A DNA stretch of 64,000 nt from Alteromonas portus (GCF_005117025.1 NZ_SWCO01000011.1:140752-204751); one strand, 5' to 3'; counted from the stretch's first letter, positions 11,501-20,370 are shown. Numbers and translations are program-made. Notes: generated by a model from the letters alone, not told the origin.

Positions 11501-11716
11501 GGCTTCTACTCGCTCGGCTGATGCACCTGGGTACTGAGTAATGATCAACGCATTTCTTGTATCTATTCGAGGGTCTTCAATACGCGGCAAAGAGCCCAAT
11601 GCTGACAAACCTGCGGTGATCAATATCAACAAGCTTAAAATCAGCAAATGGCCACGTCGATAAAACAGCGTGTACCAAGGATAGGATTTATCGGTGTCGA
11701 AATTGAATGACTTCAT
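8570..11716 (-). CDS. RND efflux pump inner-membrane transporter
   Basis: The 1048-residue protein has the two-fold RND plan: TM1 near residues 22-42, a large periplasmic loop, TM2-6, a second loop and TM7-12. The TM4 motif GLLIDNAIVITDEI carries the proton-relay aspartate. It would export organic compounds by proton antiport as part of a tripartite complex with the adaptor encoded just upstream. Its start ATG overlaps the adaptor stop by one base, so translation is probably coupled. No outer-membrane channel gene is present; a TolC-type protein from elsewhere is presumably used. The RIEDPRID segment near residue 45 is like the hydrophobe/multidrug subgroup related to VexF/MexF-type pumps rather than CzcA metal pumps, but the substrate is not predictable. 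Confidence 0.93.
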   Translation of the reverse strand: MKSFNFDTDKSYPWYTLFYRRGHLLILSLLILITAGLSALGSLPRIEDPRIDTRNALIITQYPGASAERVEALVSDVLEDRLREIFEIKEVKSTSRAGISIILIETQDWINNTSNEQLFSEIRDAIGAAAESFPEGAMAPIFDEKRGATAFTLLLSVRADHFENTPITLTARLAQELTDRLRNVNGTELVRVYGAPQEEISVNIDPIKLAATGLTLQQVSSIISRADPKLPAGMLNTEQSNVRFTVGEGLNGVNMIASIPLVNVQGRYLRVEDVASVERSYTTPRGEVAFLNGEESIFVAARMQPSLRSDVWTENALKVVEQFNKDFSGTLTATVAFEQNEYTANRLADLSMNLLMGCAVVMLVILLFMGFRAAWIVGLALPLCAAFALFSLSFYNEQIHQMSIFGMIIAIGLLIDNAIVITDEIRINLQDPNLTRVGAMAKSVSHLFAPLLASTLTTILGFMPIFLLDGNIGDFVGPIAISVVMALIGSLFISLTIIAALAARFLPKHHNGSPFETVSKSWWKVGLQAPQLSLAFKKQLGRWIKQPVLVLPVIALLCLSGFVLSSTLANVFFPSADRDQFEVYLWTKEGSSIDNTTQYVKKIDTAIRGEQGVKQVSWLVGGSAPSVYYNQMMTRDNMPYFANAVVSTHTVEDAVALVGNLQHSLDSEYPEVQIVVRAFGQGPPIAAPVEVEIFGPDLNILNDLGDKVRMLMSQVDGISQSITSISMGEPELKINADSDNLSHLGLTLSELANQMQVNFSGITGGSVLESTEEIPVRVRLDEAYRQNVTGVDAMPIPVAGDNAISWSPLAAVSNLTLQPATSSITRVDGERLNRIQAFLLPGVPAIDASNQLRDLLESSLVLPEGYRIHLAGDADEQQQALGKLATYAPVLLVLMVTTLILTFTSLRMAGVIALVAILSVGLGMFSLWISGLPVGFNPLLGCAGLIGVAINGSIVVIAAINANPKAKQGDTKAIVEETMSCSRHILSTTFTTVGGLIPLLLFSEGSFWPPLAVVLAGGVGFSVILSLVFTPTIVAAFQRYRYRNHTLA

Positions 11717-12855
11717 TAACGCGCCCCAGCTTGCTGTTGTCCGGGAATGGCTACCATCTGCCCTGGTGCTAATTTATGTGTTCCTTCATCAACATATATA
11801 TCACCGTCTTCTAGTGCCCCGCGGACAAACGCTTTGTTACCATCTGTGTATACCACTTCTACCACACGTGCTTGCAAGGTGGCGTTTCCTTCTTTTGGTA
11901 ACACAAAGACACGCCATAGACCTCTAAGCCCATTACTCAATGCATTAACTGGGAGCCATGCGCCAGTTTCAGAGTGAGAGCGAAACGCTGACAATATGGC
12001 CATATCACCAGGGCGCACCCGTTCATTGCTATTTAGCGTAACTAAGATATCTACCGTACGAGTTTGCACGTTGCGCGTAGGGAGGCGCTGGGATACCGTG
12101 CCTGCAACATCCATATCTCCAACGCGTACAAGCACAGGTTCATTTACATCAAACTGATCTACAACATCTGCGGGCACCGCAAAGCGCGCTTGATAGTTTT
12201 CAATACTTGTAATGCCAAATACCGGAGTACCTGCACTCACCACACTACCTTCGTCGAAAAACCGGCGATTGACGACACCATCAAACGGTGAAAAAAGCGT
12301 GGTTTTCTCTATTTCTACATTAAGAGATTCGAGGGCTGCCTGCATTTCACTTACTTGGGCCTTAGCCACATTTAAACTCGCTTTTGCTTCGTCTAAACGT
12401 TGTGCAGACTCTAGCTTTTTTTCTACCAGTGATGTAGTTCTATCACTGTTTACTTTAGCAAGAGCAAGGTCTGCATTCGCGCGCTCAATGGCCGCTTGTA
12501 GCTCACCTTTCCTGGCATTAAGGCGCGCAATATCTTGTTGCGCAAGCATATCGCCTTTCTTTACTACATCGCCTTCTTCTACGAGCATGCGGTTAACTTG
12601 ACCTGCGACGTCAAAAGACAAAGACGTTGCCTTAGGTGATTCAACTAAGCCAAACACATTGATAGGTGTTTCAAAGCCCGACTGAATTTTTACCTGGCCA
12701 GTGGAAACTGCCACGGGCAACCTTGCCTCTGGCGCTTGCGTTGCATTGCCAAGACCTGCCGTCATTAAAAGTATCACTAATGCTGCAATAAAAGCGGCAA
12801 TCGAAATTATTAACGTGAATTTACCACTTTTAGTTGGCGTATTTGCAGCAGTCAT
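11716..12855 (-). CDS. RND periplasmic adaptor (membrane fusion protein)
   Basis: The protein is 379 residues when started at ATG 12855, which has a good ribosome site (AAGGAAC) about 7 nt upstream; an in-frame codon at 12873 lacks one. One N-terminal membrane anchor (about residues 14-36) is followed by a biotinyl-lipoyl-like half (GQVNRMLVEEGDVVKKGDML), an alpha-helical hairpin (about 105-175), the second lipoyl half (FSPFDGVVNRRFFDEGSVV) and beta-barrel domains. These proteins bridge the inner-membrane pump and the outer-membrane channel. It is the first gene of the pump operon and is divergent from a TetR regulator. Confidence 0.93.
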   Translation of the reverse strand: MTAANTPTKSGKFTLIISIAAFIAALVILLMTAGLGNATQAPEARLPVAVSTGQVKIQSGFETPINVFGLVESPKATSLSFDVAGQVNRMLVEEGDVVKKGDMLAQQDIARLNARKGELQAAIERANADLALAKVNSDRTTSLVEKKLESAQRLDEAKASLNVAKAQVSEMQAALESLNVEIEKTTLFSPFDGVVNRRFFDEGSVVSAGTPVFGITSIENYQARFAVPADVVDQFDVNEPVLVRVGDMDVAGTVSQRLPTRNVQTRTVDILVTLNSNERVRPGDMAILSAFRSHSETGAWLPVNALSNGLRGLWRVFVLPKEGNATLQARVVEVVYTDGNKAFVRGALEDGDIYVDEGTHKLAPGQMVAIPGQQQAGAR

Positions 12856-12918
12856 AACAGTTCCTTTAACCAATTTAGCGAATGCTTTAGGCTATATTTG
12901 CATACTTATTGTGCTATG

Positions 12919-12946
12919 CTAGTATATAAATACTAGACCGTCCAGT
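12919..12946. promoter_or_regulatory. Overlapping palindromes, probable TetR operator
   Basis: Two palindromes share the short divergent region. At 12919-12936, CTAGTAT and ATACTAG flank ATAA. At 12932-12946, ACTAGACCGTCCAGT is a 15-bp palindrome with one mismatched pair around a central base. TetR repressors commonly bind such sites next to their own gene, and the site lies about 40 bp upstream of the regulator start and about 65 bp upstream of the adaptor start. Binding here would repress both units. The sites are seen directly; the binding protein is inferred. Confidence 0.6.
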
Positions 12947-12984
12947 TTGATATTTGAATATTCTGCAATAAAGTGAGAACATAC

Positions 12985-13638
12985 GTGGCAACCACCAAAA
13001 AGCAAGGCCGTCCTAAAAGTGAAGAAAAATACCACCTTGTACTACATGCCGCGTCTTGCTTGTTTCTGAAAGAAGGCTTTGCGAATACGTCAATGGATAC
13101 GGTAGCTAAAGCATCGGGCGTGTCTAAACAGACCGTCTACTCTCACTTTGAAAGTAAAGATGCTCTTTTTAAAGCGGCTATTTCATCAAAGTGCAGGTCA
13201 TATCAACTCGACACTCAACAACTCATAGACGCCACCTCTGGCTCACTTTCTCTGTTTGAATGCTTACAAAAAGTGGGTTGCCAGTTTGTGCGCTTATTAC
13301 AAGACCCAGAAGCTATTGCCATATTTCGCGTTATCATCGCTGAAGCTGTAAATAGCCCTCACGTCGCTACACTTTTCTATCAGGCAGGCCCTGAAGCATC
13401 GCTTGCTACACTAAGCGCAGTTATTGAAAAATTTGGTGAAGGTAGCTTAAACGCTGACGTGGCACAGCAACTTGCAGTAGACTTTTGCGCGCTACTTAAA
13501 GGCGAGTATCACACCATGATGCTATGCGGCATTCAAACGCCGTTAAAAGACGAAGAGATAACTGCCCACGTAAATAGCGCCGCAGAAAAGATTCTCTTAC
13601 TTTTTACTCACTACACCCAGCAAAGCAGTAAATACTGA
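12985..13638 (+). CDS. TetR/AcrR-family repressor of the RND pump
   Basis: The protein is about 217 residues from GTG 12985; another GTG at 12973 would add four residues, and neither has a strong ribosome site. The N-terminal TetR helix-turn-helix is clear: a GRPKSEEKYHLVLHAA start, then FANTSMDTVAKASGVSKQTVYSHFESKDALF. The C-terminal ligand domain is of the AcrR C-terminal type. It is divergent from the RND operon with palindromic sites between, the usual arrangement for local repression relieved by a pump substrate. The inducer is unknown. Confidence 0.9.
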   Translation: MATTKKQGRPKSEEKYHLVLHAASCLFLKEGFANTSMDTVAKASGVSKQTVYSHFESKDALFKAAISSKCRSYQLDTQQLIDATSGSLSLFECLQKVGCQFVRLLQDPEAIAIFRVIIAEAVNSPHVATLFYQAGPEASLATLSAVIEKFGEGSLNADVAQQLAVDFCALLKGEYHTMMLCGIQTPLKDEEITAHVNSAAEKILLLFTHYTQQSSKY

Positions 13639-13776
13639 TACTTTTGAAAAACGCCCGTGTCACTTTTACCTTTGCCCGGACTTTGCAAAACGTAAGACAA
13701 GATTAACCTTGTCCTAATGACTTAACACCACTGGTATTATAAACTAGCAGCGTTTTCGTTGATGATTGAGAAGCGC

Positions 13777-14790
13777 ATGTCTGACTTTACCGGTAACCAC
13801 ATTCTTTCGGTTAATCAATTCGATCGCGAGGCCATTGAGAAAGTCTTCTCAGTCGCCAATTCCATGCAACCTTATGCCAAGCGACAAAAGCGCACGACCG
13901 TATTAGACGGCGCTATTCTCGGTAATCTTTTCTTTGAGCCTAGCACGCGTACTCGGGTGAGTTTTGGTACTGCTTTCAACTTATTAGGCGGTGAAGTAAG
14001 AGAAACGACCGGCATGTCTAGCTCTGCCCTGGCTAAAGGCGAATCACTCTATGATACCGCTCGTGTGCTCAGCGGCTACTCTGATATTATCGCCATGCGA
14101 CACCCTGCAGCCGGGTCTGTCGCTGAATTTGCTGAAGGTAGCCGAGTCCCCGTCATTAATGGTGGCGATGGCGCAAACGAGCACCCTACGCAAGCACTGT
14201 TAGACCTATTTACAATAAAACGTGAACTGGAATACAACGGTCACGGTATTGACGGTTTACACATCGCAATGATTGGTGATTTACGTTACGGCCGTACAGT
14301 GCACTCGTTATCACGCTTATTGTGTTTATTTAAAAATATACGCTTTACGCTGATTTCCCCCAAAGAATTGGCCATGCCCCAGCCTATTATCGATGCGATA
14401 GAAAACGCAGGGCATCAACTTACTATCACAGAGACGCTCGAAGGAAATATGGATGCGGATATCTGCTATCAGACACGTATTCAAGAAGAGCGCTTTCCTT
14501 CTCAAGAAGAAGCGAACAAATACCGGGGTAAGTTCCGTTTAAATCAGTCGATCTACACAAAACACTTTCAGTCGAAGACCGTTATTATGCATCCACTTCC
14601 CCGTGATTCACGTATGGAAGCCAACGAATTAGATAACGATCTAAACCTTAATCCAAACCTCGCTATTTTTAGACAGACCGACAATGGTGTGCTTGTAAGA
14701 ATGGCCTTGTTTGCGCTAACCCTTGGTGTGGAAAACCTTCTCACCAAGTACGAACGCGACGTCGTTTGGTACAGCAATAAGAGTAAGTAA
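13777..14790 (+). CDS. pyrB: Aspartate carbamoyltransferase catalytic chain
   Basis: The enzyme condenses carbamoyl phosphate and aspartate in the pyrimidine pathway. The carbamoyl-phosphate motif [12 protein letters not shown] (about residues 52-63), HPTQALLDL and [13 protein letters not shown] are all present. ATG 13777 gives 337 residues, longer than the E. coli chain (about 310) through a C-terminal extension of about 25 residues. In-frame upstream codons at 13759 and 13762 have no better ribosome site. The 80s loop reads [13 protein letters not shown], with one lysine where E. coli has two. No pyrI regulatory gene is adjacent, so it may act without the PyrI subunit or with one encoded elsewhere. 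hemL starts 4 nt after its stop. Confidence 0.92.
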   Translation: MSDFTGNHILSVNQFDREAIEKVFSVANSMQPYAKRQKRTTVLDGAILGNLFFEPSTRTRVSFGTAFNLLGGEVRETTGMSSSALAKGESLYDTARVLSGYSDIIAMRHPAAGSVAEFAEGSRVPVINGGDGANEHPTQALLDLFTIKRELEYNGHGIDGLHIAMIGDLRYGRTVHSLSRLLCLFKNIRFTLISPKELAMPQPIIDAIENAGHQLTITETLEGNMDADICYQTRIQEERFPSQEEANKYRGKFRLNQSIYTKHFQSKTVIMHPLPRDSRMEANELDNDLNLNPNLAIFRQTDNGVLVRMALFALTLGVENLLTKYERDVVWYSNKSK

Positions 14791-14794
14791 TTAC

Positions 14795-16075
14795 ATGCAA
14801 AAATCTGAAGCCTTATTTACCCGCGCCCAAAAAACCATTCCTGGTGGCGTAAATTCACCTGTTCGCGCATTTAAAGCGGTGGGCGGTACTCCCCGCTTCA
14901 TTACAAAAGCTGATGGCGCTTATATGTGGGATGCGGATGGCAAGCAATACATCGACTATATCCAGTCTTGGGGCCCGATGGTATTAGGACACAACAACGC
15001 GAAAATTCGTGAAGCAGTGATTGAGGCATCATATAGCGGCCTCTCGTTTGGCGCTCCTACAGAAGCTGAAGTGATTATGGCCGAACTTGTCAGTGAATTA
15101 GTTCCTTCAATGGAAATGGTTCGCATGGTCAACTCCGGCACAGAAGCCACCATGTCAGCCATTCGTTTGGCTCGTGGCTACACAAGTAGAAATAAAATTG
15201 TAAAATTTGAAGGTTGCTATCACGGTCATGCAGACTCACTGCTGGTAAAAGCGGGCTCTGGCGCATTAACGCTAGGTGTACCCAGCTCACCAGGTGTCCC
15301 TGCTAACGTGGCGGAGCATACGCTAACGGTTGAATACAATAATCTAGATAGCGTTCGAGAAATCTTTGAAGCCCACGGTGATGATATCGCCTGCATTATT
15401 GTTGAACCAGTAGCTGGCAACATGAACTGCATTCCTCCTGTAGAGGGGTTCCTTGAAGGGCTCCGTGCTATCTGCGATGAGTACGGCAGCGTGCTAATAT
15501 TTGATGAAGTGATGACAGGTTTCCGCGTATCTCGTGGTGGAGCACAAGAGCGTTACAAGGTTAAACCTGACTTAACTTGTCTAGGTAAAGTGATTGGTGG
15601 CGGTATGCCAGTGGGTTGTTTCGGTGGTCGCCGCGACATCATTACTCACATCGCGCCAACCGGACCTATCTACCAAGCAGGTACGCTTTCAGGCAACCCG
15701 GTTGCCATGGCCGCAGGTCTTGCTGCATTAACCCAAATTAAACAGCCTGGCCTTTACGACTCTATCTTTGAGAATACACAAAAGCTCGTTGATGGGTTCC
15801 AAGCGCTTGCTGACAAACACAATATTAGCCTAACTACTAATATTGCCGGCAGTATGTTTGGGATATTCTTTACAGACGTAGAGAAGGTCACTAACTATAA
15901 GCAGGCGATTAACTGTAATACCGAGCAGTTCAATAAGTTTTATCACGGTATGTTAGAACAAGGTGTTTACTTAGCCCCAGCGTCTTACGAAGCTGGCTTT
16001 GTCTCAAAAGCACACGATGCTGAAGTCATTGAAAAAACTCTGGCTGCAGCAGATAAAGTGTTCTCAACCTTATAA
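14795..16075 (+). CDS. hemL: Glutamate-1-semialdehyde 2,1-aminomutase
   Basis: This PLP enzyme makes 5-aminolevulinate from glutamate-1-semialdehyde in tetrapyrrole synthesis. The true start is ATG 14795, giving 426 residues ([18 protein letters not shown]), the usual HemL length; the open frame extends upstream into pyrB only by chance. The PLP lysine is Lys265 in [13 protein letters not shown], and [16 protein letters not shown] and [10 protein letters not shown] are the cofactor and substrate motifs. The 4-nt gap to pyrB suggests co-transcription, although the two pathways are unrelated. Confidence 0.96.
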   Translation: MQKSEALFTRAQKTIPGGVNSPVRAFKAVGGTPRFITKADGAYMWDADGKQYIDYIQSWGPMVLGHNNAKIREAVIEASYSGLSFGAPTEAEVIMAELVSELVPSMEMVRMVNSGTEATMSAIRLARGYTSRNKIVKFEGCYHGHADSLLVKAGSGALTLGVPSSPGVPANVAEHTLTVEYNNLDSVREIFEAHGDDIACIIVEPVAGNMNCIPPVEGFLEGLRAICDEYGSVLIFDEVMTGFRVSRGGAQERYKVKPDLTCLGKVIGGGMPVGCFGGRRDIITHIAPTGPIYQAGTLSGNPVAMAAGLAALTQIKQPGLYDSIFENTQKLVDGFQALADKHNISLTTNIAGSMFGIFFTDVEKVTNYKQAINCNTEQFNKFYHGMLEQGVYLAPASYEAGFVSKAHDAEVIEKTLAAADKVFSTL

Positions 16076-16104
16076 ACTATCAGCCCCCTTATCGTTAATT
16101 AAAG

Positions 16105-16157
16105 TTCGGCGCTAACACTTTTGTAAATGTAATCAAAAATAATGTGTTAACGCCGAA
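16105..16157. repeat. Long inverted repeat downstream of hemL
   Basis: TTCGGCGCTAACAC at 16105-16118 is complementary to GTGTTAACGCCGAA at 16144-16157 at 13 of 14 positions, with a 25-nt AT-rich loop. There is no U-tract on either side, so it is not a standard terminator. It could be a processing or anti-termination hairpin, or two half-sites for a regulator of the cyclase gene that starts 85 bp later. Confidence 0.6.
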
Positions 16158-16241
16158 TTCTCCTTTATACTTTCTTGACAGCATATTTTCTGAACCCCTT
16201 TTTGCTGTTTTTCTGTAGGAAATTGAAAGGTTTGATTAACA

Positions 16242-17318
16242 ATGGATTGGCAAACAAGCGCGCTTTGCGCACTTACTGTTTATAGCGCTGTTGTCAGCGT
16301 TCTTTATGTCCGGCGCAGCAGGCGCTTTAAGTATCGACTTAGAAAAGCCCTTTCTCGTACGACAAGTAAATATGAAGCTACACTTCAGGCCGCTGACGAG
16401 GCTCGATTTCAGGCTGCTGCCGACGAAGCTCTGAAGCTCACTCAAACTTTCCAAAAGTTTGTACCCCGCCAATTCGTTGAGCACATGGCTACCACTGATG
16501 TAGATTCACTGGAGCTTGGCTACGCAGCGGAAAACGATGTCGCCATTATGTTTTGTGATATTCGTGGTTTTGCGGGCTTTTCTGAGAGAATCACTCCCCA
16601 AGAACTGATGAATTTTTTGAATTCATATTTCACCAGAATGAACGACCCCATACACCAAAACCGCGGTTTTATAGATAAGTTTATGGGCGACGGCATAATG
16701 GCCCTGTTCGACCACCAAGGCGGAACCCCTAAGCAGAAAGCGTTGGATGCAGTTCAAGCGGCATTAGATTTACGCAAGGCGTTGACCATCTATAATGGGC
16801 ACAGAAAAAATTGTGACTATGAACCTATCAATATGGGTATAGGTATTCACTTCGGCCAAGTCATCATGGGAACCGTAGGCTCAGAAGATAGGATGGATAC
16901 CACGGTAATAGGTGATAGTGTCAACATCGCATCTCGGTTAGAAGCGCTTACACCTAAGTATCAAGCCGACATAATCGTAAGCGCTCAAGTACTTCAAATT
17001 ATTGGGCCTGGTTACCCTGTTAAAACCCGCCTGCTTGACTGGGTGCGAGTTAAAGGGCGAAAAGCACCTATCGAGATATATGAAATTCTTAGCCACCTCC
17101 CCGAACAGGAGCAAGACAAGAAACTTGCCGTACAGACGAAGATTGCGGCGGGCTTGGCGTGCAGAATTAACCAGCAATGGGAAGAATCTATCGCGTACTT
17201 TGAAACAGCGCTAGCGATAAATCCTAATGACTCTCTTGTACATCACCATCTTGATGTGTGCCGTATTTATAGAAGCCTAGATCTTGCCCCCGACTGGGAC
17301 GGCGCCTTAATTCTCTAG
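16242..17318 (+). CDS. Class III adenylate cyclase, membrane-anchored, with TPR-like tail
   Basis: The 358-residue protein has one N-terminal helix (about residues 5-23), a linker, a class III cyclase domain (about 98-275) and a C-terminal helical TPR-like region (about 295-345). All catalytic residues are seen: metal aspartates Asp106 (MFCDIRGF) and Asp150, transition-state residues Asn228 and Arg232 (VNIASR), and substrate-selecting Lys146 and Thr221. Lys with Thr is the pattern of class IIIb adenylate cyclases rather than guanylate cyclases. It should make cAMP at the membrane, with the TPR-like tail as a possible partner surface. It is convergent with the DyP peroxidase gene. Confidence 0.88.
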   Translation: MDWQTSALCALTVYSAVVSVLYVRRSRRFKYRLRKALSRTTSKYEATLQAADEARFQAAADEALKLTQTFQKFVPRQFVEHMATTDVDSLELGYAAENDVAIMFCDIRGFAGFSERITPQELMNFLNSYFTRMNDPIHQNRGFIDKFMGDGIMALFDHQGGTPKQKALDAVQAALDLRKALTIYNGHRKNCDYEPINMGIGIHFGQVIMGTVGSEDRMDTTVIGDSVNIASRLEALTPKYQADIIVSAQVLQIIGPGYPVKTRLLDWVRVKGRKAPIEIYEILSHLPEQEQDKKLAVQTKIAAGLACRINQQWEESIAYFETALAINPNDSLVHHHLDVCRIYRSLDLAPDWDGALIL

Positions 17319-17400
17319 CGTTTAACAAACTGACGGTTTTTGTCGCTCGAATAGGTATTGAAGCATTTCTTCTTTCGATGAAGGTCAGCGCTAATTCATT

Positions 17401-17420
17401 GCTCTCAGTTTTCTGAGAGC
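17401..17420. other. Perfect hairpin overlapping the DyP stop codon
   Basis: GCTCTCAG and CTGAGAGC pair perfectly around a TTTT loop. It lies between two convergent genes and covers the minus-strand stop codon at 17405-17407. Neither side has a U-tract, so it is at most a weak barrier or an mRNA 3'-end stabiliser. Confidence 0.5.
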
Positions 17421-18331
17421 TTCGCTTGCTGTCTAATAAAAGTGACCGATGGTGCAAAAAACGCCGCACCTGTTTCAGCGCTGGTGAAATCTAACCAACG
17501 GTCGTAGTCTCCCTCGCCGTTGCCGTAGATCTGACTATGCAGCATTTGTTTAAAAGGCCGCGCACTGGCACTACAGCTTACAAAAAATAACCCTTGAGAA
17601 GCCATGTCGCCGTATGGCATGCCTTGCTTTATCAACCTAGGTTCGTCGCCATCGGGCGCAACAGTACTTGCCCTAACACAATGCGAAGATTCAGACTGTT
17701 CGCTACTTACCAAATTATGCTCTTGGGTTGTGCCCATCACTTGTTCTTGCTGACGACTTGAAAGGCTGTTCCAGCGCCTTAAATCGTGCCGAAAACGCTG
17801 AACATGAACATAGCTTCCACCGCTAAAATCAGGATCATCCTCGCCAATAATGCCGACTTGTCTGCGCTTCATTCCTCGTGGGTTGTCTGCACCGTAAAGA
17901 AAACCATTGAGGTCACGGCCATCTAAGTACCTAAACCCTCTGATCTGCTCTACTAGTTCCACGTGAATGCGCAACAAGTCCATTACTTCAATTCCTACCG
18001 CATGACAAATATCTAATCTATCAGCGCGAATTTGGATAAAGAGGTCACAAGGCATGGTGGGTGCGCTGCGATCCTCACATTGCATGTCAGGAAAAGGGGC
18101 AAGTTCAACAGGTATTAAGCCTGGGTACACTTCGGTCCAGTAACCCGTACCTATAGCGACAACGCCCGTAACCATGGCTTCGTAATGTTCATTTTCGAAG
18201 TGCTCAAAAATATCCAATACACGAGATAGTTTAGCGCGCACGGCTTGGCTATCGTCATCAATGACGTTCAGTAACAAATACTGTGCATGTAAATTTGGCT
18301 CAGCGCAGAGGCCTTTCTGTGGTTGTGTCAT
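17405..18331 (-). CDS. DyP-type heme peroxidase
   Basis: The 308-residue protein has the length of YfeX-like (class B) dye-decolourising peroxidases. The signature aspartate is Asp137 in GFRYLDGRDLNGF, the proximal heme ligand is His217 in SSHCVRAS, and the distal arginine is probably Arg232 before the QGMPYG and GLFFVSCSA segments. These enzymes use hydrogen peroxide to oxidise bulky substrates, and some are loaded into encapsulin shells; no encapsulin gene is present here. There is no signal peptide, so it is probably cytosolic. The region after ARP260 is short but contains the expected final helix. Confidence 0.9.
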   Translation of the reverse strand: MTQPQKGLCAEPNLHAQYLLLNVIDDDSQAVRAKLSRVLDIFEHFENEHYEAMVTGVVAIGTGYWTEVYPGLIPVELAPFPDMQCEDRSAPTMPCDLFIQIRADRLDICHAVGIEVMDLLRIHVELVEQIRGFRYLDGRDLNGFLYGADNPRGMKRRQVGIIGEDDPDFSGGSYVHVQRFRHDLRRWNSLSSRQQEQVMGTTQEHNLVSSEQSESSHCVRASTVAPDGDEPRLIKQGMPYGDMASQGLFFVSCSASARPFKQMLHSQIYGNGEGDYDRWLDFTSAETGAAFFAPSVTFIRQQAKLSEN

Positions 18332-18513
18332 TGCCGCTCTTGTTGTTATTCACGCCTTGTTCTGACGTTTCACTGCTGGCGAGTATTCGCCGCGCTTTGT
18401 GTTGCGAACATTTCTGTTTATTGTAGCAACTACTTCAAACTTAAAAACCTTTTCAAGTGAAGCTGCATTCGATGAAGTAGATATGCCATCGTTCAATATT
18501 TACACTAGTGTGC

Positions 18514-20205
18514 TTAATAGCCCGCGGCTTGTCCATCTTTTCGCGTTTCTGAAGCGCCAAAATAGACACCTTTCTGCTCGTCCCAAGCGATAGCCTGATA
18601 ACCACCGAACGCGCCGACCACACGCTGAAGCTTATGCCCCCGCTCCATAAGCTCTCGCTGAACGGCTTCGCTGAATCCCGATTCTAAGCTGACATAACCG
18701 CCATCAATCATCAACGCGCCCGTTGGACTACTCGAGCCACTGTGCAGTATACGTGGGGCATCACCCGCTTCCTGCAAATTCATACCGAAGTCGAGAATAT
18801 TCACAATTATTTGTGCATGCATTTGAGGCTGAGTTCCACCGCCCATCACGCCAAAGCTCATCACTGGCTTACCGTTTCTGGTTACAAAAGCCGGGATAAT
18901 GGTGTGAAACGGCCGCTTTCCAGGGCGATATTCATTAAAGTGCCCTTCTTCAAGGGTAAACATCTCACCTCTATTTTGTAGAATAAAGCCAAGCCCTGGA
19001 GGCGTCATACCTGACCCCATACCGCGATAGTTACTTTGAATTAAAGACACCATATTGCCTTCTTTATCAGCAACGGTCAGATAAATGGTATCTCCTTCAT
19101 AAATACCCGCATCGACCCTATTCGCAGCGCGTTCATTATCAATTAACTTTTGGCGTTTAGCGGCATACTCTTTAGAAATCAGCCAGTCGACAGGGATTTC
19201 GTTGAAGTCTGGATCTGCATAGAACTTAGCGCGATCTTCGAAGGCGAGCTTCTTTGCTTCCACAAAAGTATGAATGTAGTCAGCTGAGTCAAACCCCATT
19301 CCTTCTATGTCATAGTGCTCAAGCACATTAAGGATCTGTAGTGCCGCTATACCTTGTCCGTTCGGCGGAAGCTCCCAAATATCGTAACCGCGATAGTTAG
19401 CGGAAACAGGCTCTACCCACTCTGAGGTATGCGATGATAAATCTTGATATGACAAAAAGCCGCCTTGAGACTTCATGTAAGCATCGATAGTGCGCGCGAT
19501 ATCGCCCTTATAAAAAGCATCTCGCCCACCTGTTGCAATTTTTTCATAGGTCACGGCTAACCCAGGGTTTTTAAAAACATCGCCTTTTTGCGGTACTTTC
19601 CCGTCGATAAGAAAAGTCTCTGCGAAGCCGTCATAGTGACCAATTCGCTCGTAATTCATCTGCCAGTAATAGGCAATAACTTCAGAAACAGGGAACCCCT
19701 CACGGGCATATTTGATAGATGGCGTAAGCAGCGCAGACATGGGCAGCTTGCCAAATTTTTCGTGTAGTGCAAACCAGCCATCTACAGCGCCTGGGACAGA
19801 AACGGGTAGCGGACCAAATTTTGGAATTTGATGCAAACCACGCTCGGCAAACACCGCTTTAGTTAGCTGTCTGGGTGAGCGGCCAGAAGCGTTTAAGCCT
19901 ACTAGCTTTTCTTCTTTTGCATCCCACACAATGGCAAATAGGTCGCCGCCAATACCGCTTCCTGTAGGCTCAACTAAACCTAACATGGCATTGGCTGCAA
20001 TGGCTGCATCAACCGCGCTGCCGCCTTGTTTTAAAATATCCAACGCCACTTGCGTAGCTAATGGTTGGCTTGTTGCTACCATGCCGTTCTTTGCAATAAC
20101 TTCTGAGCGACTTGCAAAGGGATGCCCCGTTATTCTGTCATAACCTAAACAGCTGATACTAAAGAAAGCCAGTATCAAAGGTAAAAGTCGCACACTTGCA
20201 ATCAT
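18514..20205 (-). CDS. ggt: Periplasmic gamma-glutamyltransferase
   Basis: The 563-residue precursor starts with a signal peptide (about residues 1-21). These enzymes cleave themselves before a threonine that becomes the N-terminal nucleophile; here it is Thr373 in GDTIYLTVADKEGN, aligned with E. coli Thr391. Glutamate-binding elements (SGIGGDLFAIVWD, NRGEMFTLEEG, GVMGGGTQPQMHAQ) are present. It transfers or hydrolyses gamma-glutamyl groups of glutathione in the periplasm. It has its own upstream region and sits beside the ammonium-transport operon, but I see no regulatory link. The paralogous branch acting on other gamma-glutamyl compounds cannot be excluded. Confidence 0.93.
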   Translation of the reverse strand: MIASVRLLPLILAFFSISCLGYDRITGHPFASRSEVIAKNGMVATSQPLATQVALDILKQGGSAVDAAIAANAMLGLVEPTGSGIGGDLFAIVWDAKEEKLVGLNASGRSPRQLTKAVFAERGLHQIPKFGPLPVSVPGAVDGWFALHEKFGKLPMSALLTPSIKYAREGFPVSEVIAYYWQMNYERIGHYDGFAETFLIDGKVPQKGDVFKNPGLAVTYEKIATGGRDAFYKGDIARTIDAYMKSQGGFLSYQDLSSHTSEWVEPVSANYRGYDIWELPPNGQGIAALQILNVLEHYDIEGMGFDSADYIHTFVEAKKLAFEDRAKFYADPDFNEIPVDWLISKEYAAKRQKLIDNERAANRVDAGIYEGDTIYLTVADKEGNMVSLIQSNYRGMGSGMTPPGLGFILQNRGEMFTLEEGHFNEYRPGKRPFHTIIPAFVTRNGKPVMSFGVMGGGTQPQMHAQIIVNILDFGMNLQEAGDAPRILHSGSSSPTGALMIDGGYVSLESGFSEAVQRELMERGHKLQRVVGAFGGYQAIAWDEQKGVYFGASETRKDGQAAGY

Positions 20206-20343
20206 AACCGTCCTTTTACTAAAACGTTGCCGATAATAAATCTAGCGTTAGTCTATCGATTCATAGTGTAGCGTTATTGTCACATTACGCCTAGGCTCTT
20301 TTCCAAAGCTTAGTAGTGGTTACAAAACACATTGCATAGAACG

Positions 20344-20370
20344 AAAAAAGCCCCGCATTAGCGGGGCTTA
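20344..20370 (-). terminator. Intrinsic terminator of glnK-amt
   Basis: AGCCCCGC and GCGGGGCT pair perfectly around ATTA, and on the minus strand the stem is followed by six T. It lies about 60 bp after the amt stop codon. Confidence 0.88.

Noticed and set aside
12212..12601. 129-codon frame opposite the RND adaptor gene
   Set aside because: It is the antisense of a confident gene and its composition follows from that gene's codon pattern.
14723..14794. N-terminal extension of HemL into pyrB
   Set aside because: Family alignment and length put the start at 14795.
17401..17420. Intrinsic terminator
   Set aside because: The stem is perfect but there is no U-tract on either strand, so it is listed only as a hairpin.
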